DNA from: Hassallia byssoidea VB512170 | Lineage (GTDB): Bacteria > Cyanobacteriota > Cyanobacteriia > Cyanobacteriales > Nostocaceae | Length of the DNA stretch: 34,221 nucleotides | Assembly (NCBI RefSeq): GCF_000817785.2 | Contig: NZ_JTCM02000067.1 | Location: forward strand, 1 to 34,221 | Reading direction: 5' to 3' | Shown: piece by piece, positions 8,484-17,719 of the stretch | Layout of the letters: the number at the start of each line of letters is the position of its first letter | How positions within the stretch are numbered: the first letter of the stretch is position 1 | Notes under the pieces: generated by a model | Told to the model about the DNA's origin: nothing | Seen by the model: the letters and a program-made list of their open reading frames with translations, nothing else | The model's database searches: none | Translations under genes and position numbers: made by a program

Positions 8484-8863
8484 AAATTTGGCAATATCAA
8501 GTTATTAATTAACCATCAAGAAAAGCGAAGCAAAATTCCCAAGTTTTTAGTCCGCCAAACAAGAAGCTATAGGTAAAGATTTTTCTGTTTTGTGATTTAT
8601 TTGAAATTTGAGAGAAAAATCAGCAGTTTTTATATTCAGCACCCATTTGACAAAACTGCTCTATTCCTATCACTCAGCATACTCCTTGATTCTGACTTAC
8701 TTGGGGAAATTCTAACTTCCGATTGCCAAAATTTAGCCCAAAAATATTAGATAAATCAGAATTCAGGAGTCAAAATAAAATTAAGTAAAAAAATATACTA
8801 AAAAAATGTATACTGCCAAATCAGAGATTTTGGCTACTTAGTCTTAAACTTTTTATTCAAGTG
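8484..8863. other. AT-rich intergenic region
   Basis: About 380 bp between the kinase-like gene and tsaC, both on the minus strand. It is AT-rich and must hold the kinase-like gene promoter. I see no ORF with coding character, no tandem repeat and no clear terminator. A weak short inverted pair around TATAC/GTATA (about 8793-8813) is the only structure noticed. Confidence 0.6.
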
Positions 8864-9454
8864 TCAAAACTCTAAGTTCACTGCACCTTGACGTAAAATT
8901 TGCCAATTTGTCCCAGTCCATTTAGCAACAGTCGAAGGTACACCGATTCCTGGTATTTCTCCCTGGCATTCTGTTTCTGTTAAAGTCAGAACATCGGGAA
9001 ACTGAGCCGCAATTTCTGTCATTGTCTGCAAAGCAGGTTGACCTGACACATTAGCGCTTGTAGTGGCAAGGGGACCTGTTTGCGCCAAAATAGTTTGAGC
9101 GATCGCACTGTTCGGCACTCGTATCCCAATTGTCATCGAGTCTGTAGGATTCATTCTTTTTGGCACACACCCCGACGCTGGTAACACCAATGTCAACGCT
9201 CCCGGCAAATACTTATCCATAACTGAGCGCCAAATTTTATACTCTTCATCACTACCTACAACATAAGACCACAAATCCTCTACATCTGCTGCCATCAAAA
9301 TCAAAGGTTTATCTAGGCTGCGTTGCTTCGCTGCAAAAATTAATTCTGCTTTTTCTGGTAGCGCTGCGAGTGCGGGAACAGTATCTGTAGGAAAGCTCAC
9401 TAAAAAGCCAGCGCGGGCACCAGCAATAAGGTCTACTAAAGAAACTTGTGTCAT
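8864..9454 (-). CDS. tsaC: L-threonylcarbamoyladenylate synthase (YrdC/Sua5 domain)
   Basis: Makes threonylcarbamoyl-AMP from threonine, bicarbonate and ATP, the activated intermediate for t6A37 of ANN-decoding tRNAs. From the ATG at 9454 it has 196 residues. Visible family features are FPTDTVPALAALP near the N-terminus, the KxR...SxxKP nucleotide-binding signature in AAKQRSLDKPLILM, PGALTLVLPA, and TTSANVSGQPA. A longer frame opens with GTG at 9490, but those 12 residues span a HIP1 site and do not look like the family, so the ATG (MTQVSLVDLI) is preferred. It is the YrdC-only form, without the Sua5 C-terminal domain. tsaD, the next enzyme in the pathway, lies at 16625-17671. Confidence 0.93.
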   Translation of the reverse strand: MTQVSLVDLIAGARAGFLVSFPTDTVPALAALPEKAELIFAAKQRSLDKPLILMAADVEDLWSYVVGSDEEYKIWRSVMDKYLPGALTLVLPASGCVPKRMNPTDSMTIGIRVPNSAIAQTILAQTGPLATTSANVSGQPALQTMTEIAAQFPDVLTLTETECQGEIPGIGVPSTVAKWTGTNWQILRQGAVNLEF

Positions 9455-9613
9455 ATTAACCCGAAGCGATCGCAATTCTGCCTTTAACACGACGAACTAC
9501 ATCGCAATACTATTTTTTACCTGGATACTTTATACAAACAACACAATAATTACACCCGTACAGTTATAAAATTTTGTGTAAATTATTTTCTCTTGCTAAT
9601 TGGAACTTAATTT

Positions 9614-10753
9614 ATGCTGCTATCCACTAACACTTCTAAATGTCCCTCGGTTGAGCGCTTGGTTAAGCTTTGGGCAGAGCGTTATACAGTTGACGTATCT
9701 TCTCTATCCAAAAATCCCAAGTTCTATGGAGAATTGATGAAAGCAGCTTCACCAGAAGCTCGAGGCTTAACCGCAGCTAAATTAGTGAATAATGTATTAT
9801 ATGGCACAAACCATCAAGCAGGGACACAGCCGAAATCTCTGTATGAATATATTCCTGACATTATTGATTCTCACTTGGGGCAGCGAATAAATCAATTTGC
9901 CTGCCAAGTGTATGAGAAAGTACTGGACATTTACCAACAGCAGTCTGGTATGGTTGTCACTCCTATAACGACACAAATGTCAACAGGAAATGTTTCTAAC
10001 CAGGTTTCTCTTTCGTTATCGGCGATACCAAATATAGAAAAGCTGGCAAATGAACTACAACAATTATTACTGAAATATCAGGATCAACACGTAACGGCAA
10101 AGGATTGGCGCGTCGTTGGCTTTCTGACTACGCTATTCAATTTCAGTAACAAGTTACTTATTAATCAGTTGACATCAGTGGAGAAAGTTCTGCTGTGTCC
10201 CTACTTAAAGTTTGTTGAAGAACAAGTCGCTATCCCCTGGCAGCGAGTCTGTGCAGCTGCCGCTAAACATCAACTCGGTTCTCCAGCCTTAACTTTAGTT
10301 GAGCAAATGTTGCCTCTGGCTCCTGAGATTGGTTCAACAGTTTACTGCCGACTTTTACAATTATTTCCCGATCATCGTAGCCTAAGAGGTGGATTGAGCG
10401 ATCCAGATGTAGCACACTCTTGTCTTCGGGACTTAGATATGTTCCAGGCTTACTTGTGGCTTAGTGTGCTAGAGAAAAGTATAAGACCTGTGGAACAGGA
10501 ACTTGTGCCCTTATGTGTGATGGTCATGCCGAGTGTGGGAGTGAAATGGGGAATGATCGATAAATGGAAACGACTATTAGTAGATGAAATAGAAAGTCGC
10601 GTGCAGTTTGAACACGAGCTCCTTTTGCTGAATTACACTCAAGGTATGGAGCAAGCATTTTTTGAGGCGCGTAAGCGCCTGGGTGACCAAGGTGAGATGA
10701 TAAAAATTCCCTCTGAGTTTGGGGAAAACTTGATTTTTCACCTCAGCTCTTAA
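9614..10753 (+). CDS. Conserved-looking protein of unknown function
   Basis: A 379-residue soluble protein that I cannot place in a family. It is predicted to be mainly helical. The segment SLYEYIPDIIDSHLGQRINQF (about 75-95) and a helical second half rich in Leu (VEQMLPLAPEIGSTVYCRLL, QAYLWLSVLEKSIRPVEQEL) stand out. A Thr/Ser-rich linker lies at about residues 120-138. There is no signal peptide and no membrane segment. Codon usage and HIP1 neighbourhood match the surroundings. It is divergent from tsaC, with about 160 bp between their starts, and convergent with prmC, with 29 bp between their stops. The first ATG at 9614 was taken as the start. Confidence 0.75.
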   Translation: MLLSTNTSKCPSVERLVKLWAERYTVDVSSLSKNPKFYGELMKAASPEARGLTAAKLVNNVLYGTNHQAGTQPKSLYEYIPDIIDSHLGQRINQFACQVYEKVLDIYQQQSGMVVTPITTQMSTGNVSNQVSLSLSAIPNIEKLANELQQLLLKYQDQHVTAKDWRVVGFLTTLFNFSNKLLINQLTSVEKVLLCPYLKFVEEQVAIPWQRVCAAAAKHQLGSPALTLVEQMLPLAPEIGSTVYCRLLQLFPDHRSLRGGLSDPDVAHSCLRDLDMFQAYLWLSVLEKSIRPVEQELVPLCVMVMPSVGVKWGMIDKWKRLLVDEIESRVQFEHELLLLNYTQGMEQAFFEARKRLGDQGEMIKIPSEFGENLIFHLSS

Positions 10754-10782
10754 AATCCAGGACTTACGCAACACTTTCTCAC

Positions 10783-11706
10783 CTACTTGTATCTATTTAG
10801 CAACACTCTTGCAACGGCAAAGCGTTCAATTCCCGCTAAATCAGCATGAATTTCAACTTCATTGCAATAGCTACCTTGATTAAGCAACATTTCCCGCACC
10901 GCATCCGCTTGTCCTGCCATCATCTCAATTAACCATACGCCACCAGGTCGTAAATAAGCGGGAGAAATATCTATCAAATGGCGGATGCAATCTAAGCCGT
11001 CAGCACCCCCATCCAGAGCTAGATGTGGTTCATGGTCAACTACTTCTGGTTGTAGCGTAGATACGGTGCTGGTGGGGATATAAGGCGGATTTGACACCAT
11101 GCCGCTAAACTGACCTTTGAGCAATTCTAACGGCTCCCACCAAGAACCTTGATAAAAGCGAATGCGGTCAGCCAAACCGGAATTTAAAGCGTTTGCCCTA
11201 GCGATCGCCAAAGCATCTGAACTGCAATCAACAGCATGAATCGTTGCTGTCCTAAAGACATCTGCTAATCCTAAAGCGATCGCACCACTACCAGTCCCCA
11301 AATCCGCCCAGTGACCTTGCTGTAAAAGCGGATTTGCCAAGCTTGCAGCCACAGCCAAATCAATTAAATACTCAGTTTCTGGTCTGGGAATCAAAACCGC
11401 ATTCGACACCGCGATTTGAAACTGTCGCCAAGGTGTAACTCCAGCAATGTACTGCACTGGCAAGCGGTCATTTAATCGTCTCTGCCAAAGATGCTCTAAA
11501 TCTTCTAAAGGTAATTTTAGAGCGATCGCATAGGAATCTTTAAAAGATTCCAAACGCAATGCCAAGCGGTCTAAACCAGCTACCTCTTGTAGTAACCAAT
11601 CTACCTCAGATGATGAAACATCAGTGGCGATCGCTGCCTTGATTGCTGCATTGCGCCACTGCCAAAGTTGTAAACCAGAAACTAGATTTGGCTGCTTATC
11701 CACCAT
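10783..11706 (-). CDS. prmC: Peptide chain release factor N5-glutamine methyltransferase
   Basis: Methylates the Gln of the GGQ motif in release factors 1 and 2 using S-adenosylmethionine, which speeds translation termination. The diagnostic NPPYIP motif, which positions the target amide, is present (SNPPYIPTSTV), as is the SAM-binding glycine loop DLGTGSGAIALGLA. The N-terminal helical domain ends before VQYIAGVTPWRQ, also typical. The frame is open to 11757, but the first 17 residues overlap the low-complexity tail of the upstream gene. The ATG at 11706 (MVDKQPNLVSG) fits the family and leaves 10 bases after the Tic22-like stop. The two genes therefore probably form an operon. Confidence 0.95.
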   Translation of the reverse strand: MVDKQPNLVSGLQLWQWRNAAIKAAIATDVSSSEVDWLLQEVAGLDRLALRLESFKDSYAIALKLPLEDLEHLWQRRLNDRLPVQYIAGVTPWRQFQIAVSNAVLIPRPETEYLIDLAVAASLANPLLQQGHWADLGTGSGAIALGLADVFRTATIHAVDCSSDALAIARANALNSGLADRIRFYQGSWWEPLELLKGQFSGMVSNPPYIPTSTVSTLQPEVVDHEPHLALDGGADGLDCIRHLIDISPAYLRPGGVWLIEMMAGQADAVREMLLNQGSYCNEVEIHADLAGIERFAVARVLLNRYK

Positions 11707-11716
11707 GCCGAAAGCG

Positions 11717-12547
11717 TTAAGGACGCTTGGGAGTAGCAGCAGGCTTATTGCCGCCACCAGCTGGAGTAGCAGGCTTATTCCCTTCTCTGGGAAGTGTCTT
11801 GATATATTCTCTCGACTCTGGGGATGGTACTAAGACAACTTGCGAGAGCCAGTTATCGTTTTTATCTTGCAAAGTTTTAATTACACCGTCTACATCTATT
11901 ACCTGGATATCAGCTTTAGGATACTTTGACTTCACCTGATTCAACAAACCTTGTGCATCTTGCTTGCTTAAAAACAAAGGAATAAGTTGCTGATTGTCAG
12001 CTTTGAGTTGAATTGGTACATATCCTTGTTCTGGTGAAAACCTGACAGCAAAAACAGGCACGCTTTTAAATTGATTTACTTGCTGACCGCTTTGACGCAG
12101 TAAGTCCATTGCCCCCTTCACCTCCGTATCTACAGGTTTAAAGGCAAATAGAAGGCGGTTTGGCTGATTTTTGCTTTGTTGCAATTGCTGATAAATTACC
12201 CCTAAAGGCACTGCCGTCACTTGTAGGCTTTTGACCACTTCATCCATTTTCGGGTCTTTGCCTTTAACATTCTGTAATTCTTTAATAAACGATTGAGCCT
12301 CCTGCCGACTTAGATAAACACCAGTTACAGAACCAGTGGATTTTTGCCCGTTATTACCTTGTGGAAGAGGACGGCTTAAAGGTAAACCTTGGGAGTTAGT
12401 AATTAAATAAACCGGTACTGAATCGAGTTTCTCTTTGACTTGTTGTTCTGTCAATGCCAGCACTGGGACATTTCCCACAAATACCGTTCCCAGCAGTGTA
12501 CTCCCGATTAATCCTAATGTTGCGCCCCAGCGAACCAATGATTTCAT
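11717..12547 (-). CDS. Tic22-family periplasmic protein
   Basis: Relative of the chloroplast Tic22 intermembrane-space chaperone. In cyanobacteria such proteins lie in the periplasm or thylakoid lumen and are linked to outer-membrane biogenesis. The chosen ATG at 12547 gives 276 residues with a signal peptide: MKSLVRWGATLGLIGSTLLG, then a hydrophobic run ending VLA, with probable cleavage before LTEQQ. AGGAAAA lies a few bases upstream as a ribosome binding site; the longer frame to 12610 adds residues not typical of a signal. Two similar halves are visible (VYLSRQEAQSFIKEL and LFLSKQDAQGLLNQV), the repeated fold of Tic22. The C-terminal about 20 residues are Pro/Gly/Ala/Lys-rich and probably disordered. 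prmC follows 10 bases later. Confidence 0.9.
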   Translation of the reverse strand: MKSLVRWGATLGLIGSTLLGTVFVGNVPVLALTEQQVKEKLDSVPVYLITNSQGLPLSRPLPQGNNGQKSTGSVTGVYLSRQEAQSFIKELQNVKGKDPKMDEVVKSLQVTAVPLGVIYQQLQQSKNQPNRLLFAFKPVDTEVKGAMDLLRQSGQQVNQFKSVPVFAVRFSPEQGYVPIQLKADNQQLIPLFLSKQDAQGLLNQVKSKYPKADIQVIDVDGVIKTLQDKNDNWLSQVVLVPSPESREYIKTLPREGNKPATPAGGGNKPAATPKRP

Positions 12548-13195
12548 GACTTTTCCTCGCATCAATACTTTAATTAAGTCGAGACTTTGGTTGGATTGGC
12601 ACAGAACCAACTTGTTTTAGTTATAGTATCGTCTTCGCCAATTGACAGCGTTGTTTTCTTAATTTCGCCTTGCTTTTCAAAGGAATAATGCTCTAGACGC
12701 ATTGATTGCTGCCGTTTTCTACCTTAATTGCACAAAATCTGGAAACTCTCTAATAGATACGGGTGTAGGAGGAATCTGAAAAATTCCCCATGTAAGAAAA
12801 TCTCACAAAAATTAACACCTCTATACCCCTACATCATGAATCCACATACCGTGAAAAATTAGGCTTTCTACAAGCAGCGAAAAATGTCCTCTACCTTTAA
12901 GGCGATAAATGCCATTTTATTGTCTTTTCTGAGGATAGTTGACACCATTGCCTAATGGATCGTTCCATCACTTTATTTTTTATATGTGCTTATTTTGACA
13001 ACTATAAAAAAGCAACATTTACCGCCCACTTAACAGAAAACTTGATCACAATAAGCTCATATCATAGATTTCGCCAAATATTATAAGTAATTTTATTTAG
13101 GCATAACTATAAAAGTAATACGTTTTTTTCGAGAACCTTTACTCAATCTTTAGTAAAACTCTCAGGAAGTTTTTATTTTTTAATAAAAAATCATA
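12548..13195. other. Gene-poor region upstream of the Tic22-like gene
   Basis: About 650 bp with no credible ORF. It presumably holds the promoter of the Tic22-prmC operon on the minus strand. A weak pair of related GTGTAGGAGG and CCTCTATACCCCTACA stretches (about 12763-12832) could pair imperfectly. The last 200 bp are strongly AT-rich. Nothing else was recognised. Confidence 0.6.
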
Positions 13196-13230
13196 AAAAC
13201 CCTAGATTCTGCTAATAAATCTAGGGTTTT
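13196..13230 (-). terminator. Hairpin terminator of tRNA-Pro
   Basis: A perfect 13-bp stem, AAAACCCTAGATT (13196-13208) with AATCTAGGGTTTT (13218-13230), encloses a 9-base loop. Read on the minus strand it starts 18 bases after the 3' end of tRNA-Pro and ends in a T-run that is part of the stem, followed by more T-rich sequence. Its near symmetry means it could also stop transcription from the other side. Confidence 0.8.
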
Positions 13231-13248
13231 ATGATTCGCATTATAAAA

Positions 13249-13322
13249 TCGGGATGACAGGATTTGAACCTGCGGCATCCTGCTCCCAAAGCAGGCGCGC
13301 TACCAAGCTGCGCTACATCCCG
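13249..13322 (-). tRNA. tRNA-Pro, anticodon TGG
   Basis: Read on the minus strand, the 7-bp acceptor stem CGGGATG (13316-13322) pairs with CATCCCG (13250-13256), with discriminator A at 13249. The D-arm GCGC..GCGC, the anticodon arm CCTGC-TTTGGGA-GCAGG with anticodon TGG, and the T-arm CAGGTTCAAATCCTG are all complete. The 3' CCA is not encoded. It reads CCA and, by wobble, other Pro codons. A strong terminator follows. Confidence 0.96.
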
Positions 13323-13634
13323 GTTATATTAATCCACTTTATATAGTGGTTAAGCATGAATTTGACATAATTGCTTTGTTTAAAAGCAAAACTTTGGTAA
13401 CGTTACCATATTTTTGCTTTTGCAGAGCAACTATGACATCTTATCAGATTTTCTGGTTGCTTAGTTAATTTATTTCATCGTCAAACTATTTTGCAAATAA
13501 TTTGTCAAATGCAAATACAAAAATTTGTCTTTACACCGAGAAATAAGTTAAACAAACCTAGTTCTATGATAAAAATAGGCTTTTACCATCATAACTTACT
13601 TTTGGTCAGCAAGCATATTTATTTATATCAGGGA
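13323..13634. other. Intergenic region with large interrupted palindrome
   Basis: About 310 bp between tRNA-Pro and the second GNAT, both on the minus strand. It holds the 40-bp palindrome listed separately and otherwise AT-rich sequence. The ORF reading through 13491-13862 on the plus strand is mostly the antisense of the GNAT gene and is not supported. Confidence 0.6.
13382..13421. repeat. 40-bp nearly perfect palindrome
   Basis: The centre TGGTAACGTTACCA (13395-13408) is a perfect 14-bp palindrome. Outer arms AAAAGCAAAA (13382-13391) and TTTTGCTTTT (13412-13421) are also perfectly complementary and equidistant from the centre. Only two pairs in between mismatch. It lies 60-100 bases upstream of tRNA-Pro on the minus strand. 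It could be an operator, a cruciform or a terminator for the upstream GNAT gene. Confidence 0.8.
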
Positions 13635-14258
<624 letters not shown>

Positions 14259-14431
14259 CTACCCATTTGCAACCCCTCACACTGAAAATTTTTCTAGTGT
14301 TTTTGGGATTTTCAATTGGTTTAGCCAGTCAGGGCGTGTTTCACACCAATCATTTTCAACTTTAGCATTTTGTTGTAGAGCCTAGGAGAAATTAACCAAA
14401 ACCGAAGGATATGAGAGTCAATTGGTAATTG

Positions 14432-14456
14432 GGCATTGGGCATTGGGCATTGGGAA
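14432..14456. repeat. GGGCATT heptamer repeat
   Basis: Three to four copies of GGGCATT in tandem, the same family as the arrays near 84, 1451 and 34050. Confidence 0.8.
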
Positions 14457-14481
14457 AAAAGAATTATTTGCCAAGTCCAGT

Positions 14482-14522
14482 GCCAGTCGCCTCAACGGAG
14501 GGAACCTCCGCACGGCGCTGGC
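14482..14522. repeat. Interspersed hairpin repeat
   Basis: Nested stems: GCCAG (14482-14486) with CTGGC (14518-14522), CGCC (14488-14491) with GGCG (14514-14517), and CGGAGG-GAA-CCTCCG (14496-14510). The composition resembles a short palindromic element that I recall recurring in Nostocales intergenic DNA. It extends the false N-terminus of the next ORF. Confidence 0.65.
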
Positions 14523-14633
14523 TCCCCTTGTCCCCCTGTCCCCTGCTCCCCCTGCTCCCCCTGCTCCCCCATCCCCCTATCCCCCAGTCCAAGCGTCCCT
14601 TGGCGACGAATAAGAGCGAGTCTTAACCCCAAA

Positions 14634-15353
14634 ATGGCTTCTGGTTTAAAATCTTCGACCCTGGAACTTTTAAAACGCTTTAACCGAGCGTTTCCCCAGT
14701 TTTATGAGCAATTTGTTAGCAGTGAGATTCAACTGCAAAATTTGCGGCTAGCCTACCGTCTTTATAAAACCAGACGCGCGGTTATTGAGTTGAAACCGGA
14801 AGGTAGCAAAAGTGCCCTGCATTTTGCCTACCGCAACCAATCTTTTCTCCTCAGTGATATTTTTGGTGTGCTGGCAGCTTATGGGCTGACTATCCACGGT
14901 TTAAGTCTATACGGTCAGATCCGACCGCCGATGTTGGTTTTTATGAAACTGTTGGTGTCTCGTGGCAGTAAAGCTTTGACCGAGAAAACCGCCGAAAACG
15001 TCTGCCGTGCTGTTCGCGAGGCTTTAGGAGGTCGGTTTGAGGTAGAAGAAATGCTAGCAGTAGAATTCAACCTTGATGCCGGCTTAGAACAAGTACAAAC
15101 CGAATTCTATGTCGATCCGGTCTTTCATCTCCCTGCCTTAGTTATTGAAGCTGATAACCAACCGGGATTATTCTACAAAGTGATGTACGCCATTTGGCAG
15201 GAAGACTTGCTGGTGGTAAATGCGAATTTACTGGTTTGGCGCGGACGTACACGCCTTATTCTTTACTTGTTGGGACCCAATGAAAGCCTGATTCCTGAAT
15301 ATCTAGGTAACAAAATTGCCGAAGGGGTGCGACAGAGGTTAATGGGAAAATGA
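14634..15353 (+). CDS. Tandem ACT-domain protein of unknown function
   Basis: A 239-residue protein. The frame is open from 14436, but the first 66 residues are translated repeats, so the ATG at 14634 (MASGLKSSTLELLKRF) is chosen. Two ACT-like modules are visible. The first is at about residues 60-130 (LLSDIFGVLAAYGLTIHGLS, with the strand-helix-strand pattern and Gly near the turn). The second is at about 160-230 (LPALVIEADNQPGLFYKVMY, containing the typical DNQPGLFYKV). The layout is like the regulatory C-terminus of the GlnD uridylyltransferase but without its enzymatic domains. It may bind a small ligand such as an amino acid. It is co-directional with the hydrolase gene downstream, but a repeat array lies between. 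Confidence 0.75.
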   Translation: MASGLKSSTLELLKRFNRAFPQFYEQFVSSEIQLQNLRLAYRLYKTRRAVIELKPEGSKSALHFAYRNQSFLLSDIFGVLAAYGLTIHGLSLYGQIRPPMLVFMKLLVSRGSKALTEKTAENVCRAVREALGGRFEVEEMLAVEFNLDAGLEQVQTEFYVDPVFHLPALVIEADNQPGLFYKVMYAIWQEDLLVVNANLLVWRGRTRLILYLLGPNESLIPEYLGNKIAEGVRQRLMGK

Positions 15354-15355
15354 AA

Positions 15356-15440
15356 AAAGTTAGGTTGTTAGTGGTTAGTAGTTAGAAGTTAGTAGTTAGG
15401 AGTTAGGAGTTAGGAGTTAGTTGTTGGGAGTTAGTTGGAG
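15356..15440. repeat. GTTAGGA/GTTAGTA heptamer array
   Basis: Several GTTAGTA and GTTAGGA units in tandem run between the ACT gene and the hydrolase gene. Complementary CACTACC-type units follow at about 15468-15490. The same motif recurs at 16445-16462 and 18536-18593. Confidence 0.85.
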
Positions 15441-15544
15441 CGTTGGAGTGTTGACGGTTAACCACGCTCCCACTACCCACTACCCACTATCCACGCTCCT
15501 CGCTCGTATTTAGTCGCGCCCGCCCTTAAGGGTACGATGGAATT

Positions 15545-16456
15545 ATGGCAAGGATTGAAATATTGGGCGTTCCACACGCATACGAGCTAACGGCTCCCAC
15601 GACCTACCCCCATGCTTTAGTTTTTATCCACGGTTGGCTCAATAGCCGTGGATACTGGCAACCTGTGATTTCTCACTTATCAGTTGATTTCCAGTGCCTG
15701 TCTTATGATTTGCGTGGGTTTGGTGAGTCCCAGCCTGAGGCAAAAATTGATTTTAGTCGCGAAGACACATCTAGTTTGAGCCTAACTGACAATGACCGTT
15801 GTCAAGTTGGCTATCCGTTCGATTCTGTTTATACTCCAGCTGCTTATGCTCAGGATTTAGCGCTTCTTCTGCAACAGATGAATATTACCAGTGCTTGGCT
15901 AATTGGTCATTCTTTAGGAGGCACGATCGCTCTTTGGGGTGCGGCACAAATGCTCGATCGCGTTAAGGGTGTCATCTGTATTAACGCAGGTGGTGGAATT
16001 TATCTCAAAGAAGCTTTTGAGCAATTTCGCTCAACAGGTCAGCGGCTTTTGCAAATCCGTCCGAGGTGGTTGTGCCAAGTACCTTTGATTGATTTACTGT
16101 TTACTAGAGATACTGTGGCACGTCCTTTGGATCGCTTTTGGGCACGTCAAAGGGTGATTGATTTTGTTGTGGCTGACCCGGAAGCTGCTCTAGGAACGCT
16201 GCTAGACTCAACAACTGAGGAAGAAATTAACCGCTTACCCCAGTTGGTATCCAAAATTAAACAACCAGTTTATTTCTTAGCTGGTGCGGAAGATAAAATT
16301 ATGGAACCAAAGTATGTTCGCCATTTAGCTAGCTTTCATGCTTTATTCCAATACTCTGGTGACAATGTGATTGAAATTCCTGATTGCGGACACTTGGCTA
16401 TGTTAGAGCAGCCAAATGCGGTTGCCAATCACATTCGGTCAATAGTTAGGAGTTAG
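15545..16456 (+). CDS. Alpha/beta-fold hydrolase
   Basis: A 303-residue serine hydrolase; the substrate is unknown. The oxyanion segment VFIHGWLNSRGYW and SYDLRGFGES come first. The nucleophile elbow GHSLGG carries S123. The acid D250 sits in AGAEDKIM, and the base H283 in DCGHLAMLEQP. A cap domain with many Arg residues spans about 150-235. An unusual polar insert of about 30 residues (66-96) separates the second core strand from YAQDLALLL. The final codons read into a GTTAGGA repeat, which supplies the stop codon (GTTAGGAGTTAG), so the last residues come from repeat DNA. The start at ATG 15545 fits the family, and no closer start is plausible. Confidence 0.88.
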   Translation: MARIEILGVPHAYELTAPTTYPHALVFIHGWLNSRGYWQPVISHLSVDFQCLSYDLRGFGESQPEAKIDFSREDTSSLSLTDNDRCQVGYPFDSVYTPAAYAQDLALLLQQMNITSAWLIGHSLGGTIALWGAAQMLDRVKGVICINAGGGIYLKEAFEQFRSTGQRLLQIRPRWLCQVPLIDLLFTRDTVARPLDRFWARQRVIDFVVADPEAALGTLLDSTTEEEINRLPQLVSKIKQPVYFLAGAEDKIMEPKYVRHLASFHALFQYSGDNVIEIPDCGHLAMLEQPNAVANHIRSIVRS

Positions 16457-16624
16457 GAGTCAGGAGGGGGACAAGGGGGACAAGGGGGAGGGGGGGAGGG
16501 GGAGACAGGGAGACAAGGAGAGGGGGGGATGGGGGAGATAGGAAAAGCAGATTTCTCCTTGTCGCCTTGTCCCCCTGTCCTCTTGTCCCCCTTGTCCCCC
16601 TGTCCCCCTTGTCCCCTTTCCTCT
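16445..16624. repeat. G-rich/C-rich inverted repeat between convergent genes
   Basis: After two GTTAGGA units, the plus strand carries GGGGGACAA units and runs of five to seven G (about 16463-16540). C-rich complementary units CCCCCTTGT and CCCCCTGTC follow (about 16563-16615). The halves can pair into one long hairpin. The G-rich half has more than four closely spaced runs of at least five G, so a G-quadruplex is possible. It sits between the ends of the hydrolase gene and tsaD and may stop both transcripts. Confidence 0.85.
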
Positions 16625-17671
16625 TTACCCGATTTGATATAAATCCATGACTTGGGTAAGCGACAGTCTTGATTGAACGCTTAGGGTAAGTGGCGAAATA
16701 TGACCAAGGGCTAGATGCTCTGAGGCTGTACAGCCTATCATGGCGGCGTTATCGGTGCAATATTTCATTGGGGGAAATAACACGCGCAGGTTACGCTCAC
16801 AGGCGGTTGCTTGTAAATGTTTCCTCAAACCGCTGTTGGCGGCTACCCCTCCACCGACGGCGATAATTTTCAGATCGTAGTCAAGGGCACAGGCGATCGC
16901 TCTTTTGGTAAGCGATCGCGCTACGGTTTCTTGAAAACTCGCCGCAATATCGGCTACAGGTACTTGCTCGCCATTTTTCTCGAATTGTTGCACTAGTCGC
17001 TGTACTGCCGTTTTTAATCCGCTAAAACTCGAATCATAGCGATGATACCCCCCACCCGGTAAGGAAACTTTTCCTTCTGGCAAAACAAAGGCTTGCGGAT
17101 TGCCTGACTGCGCCAGTTTATCAATCATCGGTCCACCGGGATAGCCCAACTTTAACAACCGCGCTACTTTATCAAAAGCTTCACCTGCCGCATCATCGCG
17201 AGTTTGTCCTAGAGTTTCGTATCTACCACAATCTTTGACATAAATCAAGCTTGTGTGTCCGCCGGAAACCAGTAAGCTAAGAAAAGGAGGCTTGATAGTT
17301 GGCTCGCTTAGGTAAGTCGCGTAAATATGACCTTCAAGGTGGTGAACTCCTAAAAATGGCTTATTGTGTATTATTGCCAGGGTTTTGGCGGCAGTTAACC
17401 CCACTAAGAGCGCTCCCACGAGTCCGGGGGCACAAGTTGCGGCAATGCCGTCGATTTTTTCCCAATCTAGTTTTGCTTGTTCGAGGGCTTGAGCGATCGC
17501 CTGATTTATCGTTTCTAGATGCTGGCGGGATGCCACTTCTGGTACTACCCCGCCATACTGCTGATGAACCGGAATTTGCGAGGCAACAATACTACTACAA
17601 ACTTGACGATTGTTTACAATTGCTACGGCAGTTTCATCGCAGCTGGTTTCTATAGCTAAAACGGTTGCCAT
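16625..17671 (-). CDS. tsaD: tRNA N6-adenosine threonylcarbamoyltransferase
   Basis: Transfers the threonylcarbamoyl group from the adenylate made by TsaC onto A37 of ANN-decoding tRNAs, working with TsaB and TsaE. The 348-residue length is usual. The ASKHA nucleotide-binding fold opens with [19 protein letters not shown]. The metal-binding pair H111 and H115 lies in HHLEGHIYA, and the third ligand Asp lies in CTDNAAMIG near residue 310. [10 protein letters not shown] and [14 protein letters not shown] are also diagnostic. Its start is divergent from psaF with 175 bp between. tsaB and tsaE are not in the window. Its end is embedded in the C-rich repeat region. Confidence 0.97.
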   Translation of the reverse strand: MATVLAIETSCDETAVAIVNNRQVCSSIVASQIPVHQQYGGVVPEVASRQHLETINQAIAQALEQAKLDWEKIDGIAATCAPGLVGALLVGLTAAKTLAIIHNKPFLGVHHLEGHIYATYLSEPTIKPPFLSLLVSGGHTSLIYVKDCGRYETLGQTRDDAAGEAFDKVARLLKLGYPGGPMIDKLAQSGNPQAFVLPEGKVSLPGGGYHRYDSSFSGLKTAVQRLVQQFEKNGEQVPVADIAASFQETVARSLTKRAIACALDYDLKIIAVGGGVAANSGLRKHLQATACERNLRVLFPPMKYCTDNAAMIGCTASEHLALGHISPLTLSVQSRLSLTQVMDLYQIG

Positions 17672-17719
17672 GACAGGATTATGGTTAATTGAGACTTGAT
17701 GTCGAAGCTTTAACTTTTA

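Noticed and set aside
14436-14633. N-terminal extension of the ACT-domain ORF
   Set aside because: It translates a heptamer repeat, a hairpin repeat and a C-rich tract; the ATG at 14634 begins protein-like sequence.
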